This document shows, piece by piece, positions 1-5,031 of a stretch of 5,031 nt of DNA (positions are counted from its first letter, which is position 1; the number at the start of each line of letters is the position of its first letter). A program made the position numbers and the translations under genes. Under the pieces are notes generated by a model. It was not told the origin of the DNA. It saw only the letters and a program-made list of their open reading frames with translations, and made no database searches. Source of the DNA: Anaerolineales bacterium (lineage in GTDB: Bacteria > Chloroflexota > Anaerolineae > 4572-78 > NAK82); assembly GCA_024643945.1 (NCBI GenBank), contig JAHELX010000501.1, forward strand, positions 1-5,031. Direction: 5' to 3'.

Positions 1-3000
1 GCTCACGAAGACGACCCAGAACGTGCTATTCGCACTGCTCTGGATATGCGAGAAGCCCTCGATGAGTTTAACGCCAGCCCACCGCTACCTCTGGACGACC
101 CGCTGGGCATCCACATGGGCATCGGCACTGGCTACGTCGTTGCCGGCCACATCGGCACGGAGCGCCATCAGGACTATACGGTGATGGGCGATGCGGTCAA
201 CCTGGCATCACGCCTGGAAGGTGTGTCAGATCGGGGCCAGATTTTTGTCAGCGAAGATACCTATCGGCTCAGCAGCCGCCTCTTCGTTTTTAAAGAGCTG
301 GAGCCGGTGACCGTTAAAGGCAAGGCGGAGCCAGTGAAGGTCTTCGAGGTGCTGGGCGCTCGCGAGCAGCCTGGCTCAATGCGTGGACTGACCGGATTGC
401 GCGCTCCGCTGGTGGGGCGCGATGCCGAGGCTCAAAAGCTGTCGGTCGCCGCTAGAAACTTGCAGGCCGGGAGTGGCGGCATCGTGTTGGTAGAGGGCGA
501 AGCTGGCATTGGCAAAAGCCGCCTGGTGGCCGAAGTCCGGCACAACTTGGAGGGCCTTGCTCCCAGTTTCCGCTGGCTGGAGGGACGGGGGCTTTCATAT
601 GGGCGGTCTCTCAGCTATCATCTGCTGGCCGCCGTGCTGCGCCATTACCTCGGACTGTCGGACGAAGGGGACGAGACACGGGTGTGGCTCAAGTTACGGG
701 CAATGGGTCCCGACCTCTTTGACGCGCGCAGCGACGAAGTGCTGCCCTATCTGGCTATGTTACTTGGCCTGCGACTGCCCGAAGCGATGGTCGAGAAGAT
801 CCCCCAGGCTGACCCCCAATTGCTGCAACAGCGGCTCTTTGTTGCCTTTGGCGAGTGGGTGGAGGCTGTAGCCGCCTCGAAACCCCTGGTGCTCGCTTTC
901 GACGACTTACACTGGGCCGATCCCAGTTCAGCGGGACTCATTGAATACCTGATGGCTCTCACTATGTACAACCCGCTCCTTATCCTTTGTGTCAGCCGTC
1001 CGGACCGGGAAGCCCCCTTCTGGGAAGTTCGAGAGCGGACGATGGCCGATTACGCCGATACCCTGGTCTACATTCCGCTGAATCCTCTCGCGCCCCATGA
1101 AAGTCGAGCCCTGGTCGATTCTCTCTTGCAGATAGAGCGTCTGCCGCTGGAAGTTGAACGAGCTATCCTCAGCCGGGCCGAAGGTAATCCCTTATTTGTC
1201 GAAGAAGTACTGCGGACTCTGATCGAAGAGGGGACACTGGTCAGGAACGACGGTAGCTGGCAGGTCTCGCGGACGGTAGATGCCACTGAGATCCCTGACA
1301 CCCTGCAGGGAGTGCTGACGGCGCGCATTGACCGCCTGGACGAATCGGTGAAGCGGGTAGTTCAAATTGCCGCCGTCGTGGGGCGAGTCTTTCAGCGCTA
1401 CGTGCTCGACCGGGTTGTGGACGATCCTTCTATCCTGGATGACTGCCTGGCTCAGTTGCAGATCGCCGAGATCATTCGCGAACGGGCGCACGAGCCGGAA
1501 CCGGAATACATCTTCAAGCATATTCTCACCCAGGAGGCAGCCTATCAAAGCTTGCTGACCCAGCAACGCAAGGCCTACCACCGGCGGGTTGCCGACGCCT
1601 TGGCGCGCCTCTTCTGGGAGCGGGGCGAAGAATATGCTGGTCTGGTGGCTGCCCACTATGAGCGGGCCGAAGCCTGGCCTCGCGCTTTGCGCTATTTGCA
1701 ACGGGCCGGCGACGCTGCCCGTACCAGTTTCGCCAACAAAGAGGCCATTGACTACTACACGCGTGCTCTGCAGGTGGCTGAGCGATTGGGAGATGGGGCC
1801 AAGTCCTCCGAGCGTCTCTCTCTCCACGAGCGACGGGGTCAATTATTGGCTCGGCTGGCTGATGTCGAAGGCGCACTGGATGATTGCGAACGGATGTATG
1901 AATTGGCCCAGGTTATTGGCGACAAAAAGGCCGAGTTGCGTGCCCTCAACGAAATCGGCGCGTTACAGGCCGGTCGCCGGGATTATGTCCGCGCTGCCGA
2001 TTACTTCAGCCGAGCATTGACGCTGGCCCGGGAGATTGGTGACGAGGCCGGTATCGCCGATAGCCTCAACCGGCTGGGCGGCTTTTACTTTAATACTGGC
2101 AGGCCGGAAGAAGCACAGGCCTGCCATCGTGAAGCTTTGGAAATTGCCCGCACCCTGGACGACAACTTGTTGGTGGCGGCCAGCCTCGATGGGTTGGGGC
2201 AGATTGATCTGCTGCGAGGCCGGGTGCGTGCTGCTCTGGATAAATATGCTCAAATCGCCGACCTGCGTCGCCGTCTGGGGGACCATGCCGGCCTGATGGA
2301 GGCGCTCAACGCACTGGCGACGGCTTATATCTGGCTGGGGGAATACGAGCGGGCTGCCGATGCTTGCGAAGAGGCTCTGGCCTTTGTCAGCAAAGTAGGT
2401 AATTTGCCTGTCGTTCCCTCACTTCATACCTACCTGGCCATCAGCCATCTCAACCGGGGGAATCTGGGGGAAGCTGTGGAGCAACTGCAGGCGGGGTTGC
2501 TTGTCGCCCGCTGGCTGGATCACGTTGCAATGCACGTCATCGGCCTGTCGTGGTTAGGTTATTATCATCTGGTCGTCGGCGAGTTCGATACAGCGCTGGA
2601 GGTCGCTGACGAGGCAGTGGCTTTGGCCCGGAAATTAGGGTCACCCCTGTGGGAAATGCGCGCCCGTACCGGCCTGGGCATTGTTCGCCTCTATCGCGGC
2701 GAGTTAAACGAGACTGTTCAGATTCTGAGCGAGGTGTACGCCACAGCTTGCGACCTGGACTTTGCCCCTGACCGGGCCGTAGCTCTCTACGAGTTGGGGC
2801 GTGTCAACCTGGCGCTGGGGAACCTGGACGCCACCGAGCAGGCGCTGGAAGGATTGTTCACCGTAGCCGACCAGAGTGAGTTGCATGAGTATCAGGCGCG
2901 CGGCCGCTGGCTAGGGGGGCGGCTGGCTCTGTCCAGGGGAGACCTGGGGGAGGCGCTGGAGGCGCTGGAAGATGCCCGCGCTCGTGCCGAGGCCATTGGT

Positions 3001-3210
3001 GGCCGGCTCATCCTATGGCGTGCTGATGTCGCTTTGGGTGACGTCCACAGCGCGGCTGGTCGCAGTTCCGAAGCAAACGCTGCCTACCAGCGGGCCTGGG
3101 AGACTTTCCAGGACGTAGCCGTCACCTTGCCTGACGAGACAACTCGCGCCAGTATGTTGACTTCGCCACTGGCCACTGAGTTGCGAGAAAAGGTGCGGAC
3201 GGGAGTTTAG
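1..3210 (+). CDS. Class III nucleotidyl cyclase / STAND ATPase / TPR signalling protein (5' end missing)
   Basis: Multidomain cytoplasmic signalling protein, 1069 codons visible. The frame is open from base 1 and codes for cyclase sequence (AHEDDPERAIRTALDM) before the first ATG at 46, so that ATG is internal and the true start lies upstream. Residue numbers here count from base 1. Residues 1-120 are the C-terminal half of a cyclase homology domain: G-rich GIGTGYVVAGHIG, then DYTVMGDAVNLASRLE with transition-state Asn67 and Arg71. Thr60 sits where purine-selecting Asp is found in other cyclases, as in class IIIb. Residues 135-540 are a STAND/AAA NTPase: Walker A GEAGIGKS (166-173), Walker B LVLAFDDLHWAD (296-307), a sensor-like Arg333, GNPLF (395-399), a winged-helix-like segment (about 430-475) and FKHILTQEAAYQS (505-517). 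Residues 564-1041 are TPR repeats, and the protein ends in a short charged tail. No membrane segment is visible. The metal-binding Asp residues of the cyclase lie upstream, so catalytic competence and ATP/GTP preference cannot be judged. The family resembles ADCY10 and AfsR/MalT-like sensors; the ligand is unknown. Confidence 0.93.
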   Translation, partial: AHEDDPERAIRTALDMREALDEFNASPPLPLDDPLGIHMGIGTGYVVAGHIGTERHQDYTVMGDAVNLASRLEGVSDRGQIFVSEDTYRLSSRLFVFKELEPVTVKGKAEPVKVFEVLGAREQPGSMRGLTGLRAPLVGRDAEAQKLSVAARNLQAGSGGIVLVEGEAGIGKSRLVAEVRHNLEGLAPSFRWLEGRGLSYGRSLSYHLLAAVLRHYLGLSDEGDETRVWLKLRAMGPDLFDARSDEVLPYLAMLLGLRLPEAMVEKIPQADPQLLQQRLFVAFGEWVEAVAASKPLVLAFDDLHWADPSSAGLIEYLMALTMYNPLLILCVSRPDREAPFWEVRERTMADYADTLVYIPLNPLAPHESRALVDSLLQIERLPLEVERAILSRAEGNPLFVEEVLRTLIEEGTLVRNDGSWQVSRTVDATEIPDTLQGVLTARIDRLDESVKRVVQIAAVVGRVFQRYVLDRVVDDPSILDDCLAQLQIAEIIRERAHEPEPEYIFKHILTQEAAYQSLLTQQRKAYHRRVADALARLFWERGEEYAGLVAAHYERAEAWPRALRYLQRAGDAARTSFANKEAIDYYTRALQVAERLGDGAKSSERLSLHERRGQLLARLADVEGALDDCERMYELAQVIGDKKAELRALNEIGALQAGRRDYVRAADYFSRALTLAREIGDEAGIADSLNRLGGFYFNTGRPEEAQACHREALEIARTLDDNLLVAASLDGLGQIDLLRGRVRAALDKYAQIADLRRRLGDHAGLMEALNALATAYIWLGEYERAADACEEALAFVSKVGNLPVVPSLHTYLAISHLNRGNLGEAVEQLQAGLLVARWLDHVAMHVIGLSWLGYYHLVVGEFDTALEVADEAVALARKLGSPLWEMRARTGLGIVRLYRGELNETVQILSEVYATACDLDFAPDRAVALYELGRVNLALGNLDATEQALEGLFTVADQSELHEYQARGRWLGGRLALSRGDLGEALEALEDARARAEAIGGRLILWRADVALGDVHSAAGRSSEANAAYQRAWETFQDVAVTLPDETTRASMLTSPLATELREKVRTGV
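1690..3123 (+). repeat. Array of 12 TPR units with exact 120-nt (40-codon) phase
   Basis: This is the C-terminal helical-repeat domain of the cyclase/STAND protein, probably a ligand- or partner-binding superhelix. The small residue of the 'LG' position of each unit (usually Gly, otherwise Ala) falls on codons starting at 1717, 1837, 1957, 2077, 2197, 2317, 2437, 2557, 2677, 2797, 2917 and 3037, every 120 nt with no slippage. The second conserved Gly, 21 nt later, is present at 2098, 2218, 2338, 2458, 2578, 2698, 2818, 2938 and 3058. It is replaced by Lys, Ala and Arg in the first three units. Each unit follows the TPR plan (x-L-G-x6-G-x3-EA-x6-A-x2-A). The unit is 40 residues rather than the classic 34. 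The units are well diverged at DNA level apart from a small 9-bp tandem (GGCGCTGGA twice, 2952-2969). Confidence 0.88.
3201..3205 (+). promoter_or_regulatory. Ribosome binding site deciding the TTG start of tilS
   Basis: GGGAG lies 8 nt upstream of the TTG at 3214 and within the last codons of the upstream cyclase gene. The spacing suits this TTG better than the next in-frame TTG (3220, spacing 14 nt). No ATG in this frame lies close enough to serve as the start, and the TAG at 3208-3210 blocks any earlier one. Its position inside the upstream gene suggests translational coupling. Confidence 0.6.
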
Positions 3211-3213
3211 AGA

Positions 3214-4713
3214 TTGGCTTTGGTAGCCCGCGTGCGCCGTACGATTGAGCGGCATCGCCTGGTGATCCCTGGCGAGACAGTCGTTGTGGGCGTCTCGGGC
3301 GGTCCCGATTCTCTCTGCCTGCTCCATGTCCTGCGCCGGCTGGTAGCGGAGTTCTCCCTGAGCCTGCATGTTGCTCACCTGAATCACCAGATGCGTGGCG
3401 TTGAGGCCGATGCCGACGCTGCCTTTGTTGCCGAGCTTGCCACCGATTGGGGTCTGCCGGCCACGATTGAGTCGGCAGATGTACCTGCGCTGGCCCGTCT
3501 TTACAAGCTGGCTCCCGAAGAGGCTGCCCGTCGTGCCCGCTACGACTTCCTGGCCCAGGTGGCCGGGCAGGTTGGGGCACGAGCCATCGCCGTAGGCCAC
3601 AACGCCGATGATCAGACAGAAACAGTGTTGATGCACTGGCTGCGCGGTTCCGGCCTGGCTGGCCTGCGCGGTATGCTCCCCGCCACTCCGCTGGGAGACT
3701 TGAGATTGCCTGCCCCCCGGCCCGCTGGCGCGAGCCAGGGCGGGCTGGCGGGCAGGCAATCTCTAACTCTCATCCGTCCCTTGCTGGACATTCCCCGCGC
3801 CGACATCGAAGCCTATTGCACCCGGTACAATCTGCAACCTCGCTTCGATCGCTCCAACCTGGACACGACCTACTTTCGCAACCGGCTGCGCCACGAATTG
3901 ATCCCCTATCTGGAGACGTACAACGTCAACATCCGGGAGGTGTTGCGCCGTTCGGCCTCGGTTATGGCTGCCGACTATGAATTGCTGCGCCAACGGCTTG
4001 AGGTAACCTGGGGGCAGGTGGTGCGCGCCGAGTCAGACCAGGAAGTGACCTTTGACCTGGCGGCCTGGCGGGCGCTACCCCTGGCCTTGAAACGTTCTAC
4101 TTTGCGGGAGGCGATTCACCATTTGCGGCGTGCACTGCGCAACATTGACTTTGTGCACGTGGAGAACGCCGTCGAGATTCTGACAGATGGGGAAACTGGT
4201 GCCCAAGCCACGTTGCCTCAAGGGTTGATGCTGACCATCGGCTACGACAGCTTTACCGTAGCTGACCAAGACTATCGGGCGCTGCCGGATTTGCCGCTGT
4301 TGCTGAGTGGGGGGCACTTGCCCGTTGCCATACCGGGACGCACCCAATTGCCAGGGACAGACTGGCTCTTATGGGTGGAAATTTTGCCCCGTTCGGCGGT
4401 GTCCGACCAGGCCTTGGTCGCTGCCCAAGGCTGGGAAGTCTATCTGGACTCAGCAGCGGTGGGATCCGCATCTGTGCTGCGTCCTCGCCACCCCGGTGAT
4501 CGGTTTTGTCCTCTCGGTATGGGGGGACGGAGCAAGCGGGTCAACGAGTTCATGATCAACGAAAAAATCCCTGCCTCCTGGCGAGAACACATCCCGCTGC
4601 TGGTCAATGGGGAGGAGCGAATCGTGTGGGTGTGCGGCTGGCGGCCCGACGAGCGCGCCTGCGTCACCGACTCCACACAGCAGGTGGTATGGCTGCGCTT
4701 TGAGCGGGAGTAG
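3214..4713 (+). CDS. tilS: tRNA(Ile)-lysidine synthase TilS
   Basis: TilS uses ATP and lysine to convert C34 of tRNA-Ile2 (anticodon CAU) to lysidine, switching codon recognition from AUG to AUA and charging from Met to Ile. It is cytoplasmic and normally essential. The 499-residue protein has the full three-part architecture. The N-terminal PP-loop ATPase has SGGPDS at 28-33, AHLNHQMRG at 54-62, EEAARRARYDFL at 102-113, GHNADDQTET at 128-137, RPLL at 188-191 and RNRLRHELIP at 222-231. A central TilS substrate-binding domain spans about 265-350. The C-terminal TilS_C domain starts at about 422 with LRPRHPGDRF, then CPLGMGGRSK, and ends near the C-terminus. It is longer than E. coli TilS (432 aa). 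The start is TTG with GGGAG 8 nt upstream, only 3 nt after the stop of the cyclase gene and in the same frame. Oddity: residues 163-184 are encoded by a 62-nt palindrome lying between the ADDQTE region and RPLL, in a loop between conserved motifs. All the catalytic motifs I can identify are intact, so I expect a working enzyme. Confidence 0.97.
   Translation: MALVARVRRTIERHRLVIPGETVVVGVSGGPDSLCLLHVLRRLVAEFSLSLHVAHLNHQMRGVEADADAAFVAELATDWGLPATIESADVPALARLYKLAPEEAARRARYDFLAQVAGQVGARAIAVGHNADDQTETVLMHWLRGSGLAGLRGMLPATPLGDLRLPAPRPAGASQGGLAGRQSLTLIRPLLDIPRADIEAYCTRYNLQPRFDRSNLDTTYFRNRLRHELIPYLETYNVNIREVLRRSASVMAADYELLRQRLEVTWGQVVRAESDQEVTFDLAAWRALPLALKRSTLREAIHHLRRALRNIDFVHVENAVEILTDGETGAQATLPQGLMLTIGYDSFTVADQDYRALPDLPLLLSGGHLPVAIPGRTQLPGTDWLLWVEILPRSAVSDQALVAAQGWEVYLDSAAVGSASVLRPRHPGDRFCPLGMGGRSKRVNEFMINEKIPASWREHIPLLVNGEERIVWVCGWRPDERACVTDSTQQVVWLRFERE
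3702..3763. repeat. Near-perfect palindrome (long hairpin) embedded in frame in tilS
   Basis: The left arm GAGATTGCCTGCC (3702-3714) is the exact reverse complement of GGCAGGCAATCTC (3751-3763). Pairing continues inward: C3715-G3750, one C/C mismatch, CC/GG with a G-U, then GCCCG (3720-3724) with CGGGC (3741-3745). The tip is CTGGC (3725-3729), loop GCGA, GCCAG (3734-3738), with GG bulged at 3739-3740. A weaker extension, AGACTT (3696-3701) against the complement of AACTCT (3765-3770), gives about 75 nt with one mismatch and one extra base. A 7-nt direct repeat GCTGGCG (3724-3730, 3744-3750) lets GCCAG pair with either copy. The segment is translated as part of TilS (about residues 163-184, rich in Gly, Ala, Pro, Arg and Gln). 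No flanking target duplication is obvious. It may be a small non-autonomous palindromic element or a locally evolved GC-rich loop; only genome-wide copies would decide. Confidence 0.85.
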
Positions 4714-4728
4714 CTAGATGATAAGGCC

Positions 4729-5031
4729 ATGCTGCCTCCACTAATCGCCATCGTCGGCCCCACAGCCGTGGGCAAAACAGCGACGGCCATCCGCCTGTGT
4801 GGCGACTTTGATGGTGAGATCATCTCCTCCGACTCGCGGCAGGTTTACTGCGGACTTGATATTGGTAGTGCCAAGCCGACGCCCGAGGAACGGGCGGCCT
4901 CGGTTCATCACCTGATTGACGTGGTGGACCCCGACCAGGTGCTGGGCCTGGCGGAATACCAGGCGTTGGCTTACGCGGCCATCAACGAAGTGCTGGCCCG
5001 GAAGCGGGTCCCGTTCCTGGTAGGGGGGACT
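4729..5031 (+). CDS. miaA: tRNA dimethylallyltransferase MiaA (3' end cut by the window)
   Basis: MiaA transfers the dimethylallyl group of DMAPP to N6 of A37 in tRNAs reading UNN codons (i6A37), the first step towards ms2i6A. 101 of the usual 300-odd residues are visible. P-loop GPTAVGKT is at 10-17. IISSDSRQVY (31-40) includes Asp35, matching the catalytic Asp42 of E. coli MiaA. DIGSAKPT is at 44-51, HHLIDVVDPD at 60-69, AEYQALA at 75-81, and VGGT at 98-101 is where the window ends. The start is fixed: the in-frame TAG ending tilS at 4711-4713 lies upstream, and the codons between (CTA GAT GAT AAG GCC) include no start. The ribosome site is weak: AAGG at 4723-4726 is only 2 nt from ATG, and GGGAG at 4706-4710 is 18 nt away, so initiation may depend on ribosomes finishing tilS. 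Small departures from the usual family text are Cys41 where Arg/Lys is common and LGLAEYQ where an aromatic residue is often found. Confidence 0.95.
   Translation, partial: MLPPLIAIVGPTAVGKTATAIRLCGDFDGEIISSDSRQVYCGLDIGSAKPTPEERAASVHHLIDVVDPDQVLGLAEYQALAYAAINEVLARKRVPFLVGGT

Noticed and set aside
46..48. ATG at 46 as the start of the cyclase gene
   Set aside because: The frame is open to base 1 and the preceding 15 codons are typical cyclase sequence (AHEDDPERA); starting here would cut a catalytic domain in half.
1192..1842. 216-codon open frame on the - strand within the cyclase gene
   Set aside because: It is opposite the conserved STAND and first TPR sequence; its translation is low-complexity with no family motifs.
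2952..2969. Tandem 9-bp repeat GGCGCTGGA twice
   Set aside because: It encodes the Ala-Leu-Glu-rich helix of a TPR unit; similar codons recur across the array, so it is explained by protein repeat composition.
3013..3759. 248-codon open frame on the - strand spanning the end of the cyclase gene and the start of tilS
   Set aside because: It lies opposite two well-conserved coding regions in GC-rich DNA, crosses a gene junction, and its translation shows no recognisable domain.
3702..3763. The tilS palindrome as an intrinsic terminator
   Set aside because: It is followed by CTCTAACTCTCATCC with no T-tract and lies mid-gene in an intact essential CDS.
4714..4728. TAGCTA palindrome at the tilS stop as an operator or regulatory site
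   Set aside because: Six bases of self-complementarity are expected by chance, and there is no second half-site or promoter in the 15-nt gap.
4718..4744. Eight-codon ORF starting with the ATG at 4718, overlapping the start of miaA
   Set aside because: It is too short to support, has no ribosome site of its own, and is out of frame with both neighbours.

Overview
The window holds three genes on the + strand in a tight head-to-tail run: the 3' end of a large cyclase/STAND-ATPase/TPR signalling gene (1-3210), a complete tilS (3214-4713), and the 5' third of miaA (4729-5031). The gaps are 3 and 15 nt, leaving no room for a terminator, so this looks like one transcription unit. All sizeable ORFs on the - strand and in the other + frames look like shadows of these genes. 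There are no RNA genes, CRISPR arrays, transposase genes or non-coding stretches over 300 bases.

The DNA is GC-rich (about 60% by eye, not counted). Long class III cyclase + AAA + TPR proteins with the 'GNPLF...FKHxLTQExAYQS' style, and MiaA/TilS sequences of this flavour, suggest a free-living member of the Chloroflexota (Anaerolineae/Caldilineae-like). This is inference from protein style only; other lineages rich in such cyclases are not excluded.

The first gene carries the C-terminal half of a class IIIb nucleotidyl cyclase domain, then a STAND-type NTPase with clear Walker A and B, a winged-helix-like region, and 12 TPR units. The TPR units keep an exact 40-codon (120-nt) phase from about 1690 to 3123. 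The overall plan resembles soluble adenylyl cyclase (ADCY10) and AfsR/MalT-type sensors. tilS and miaA both modify the tRNA anticodon loop (lysidine at C34 of tRNA-Ile2; isopentenyl-A37). The pairing is functionally coherent, while the cyclase upstream may be a passenger or a regulatory partner.

The most unusual feature is a 62-nt, nearly perfect palindrome (3702-3763, possibly extending to 3696-3770) inside tilS. It has 13-bp perfect outer arms, a GC-rich inner stem and a GCGA tetraloop. It lies in frame in a loop of the PP-loop domain and is translated as a Gly/Ala/Pro-rich stretch. It looks like a small palindromic element inserted into a coding gene, comparable in concept to Rickettsia palindromic elements. 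Whether it is repeated elsewhere in the genome cannot be seen here.
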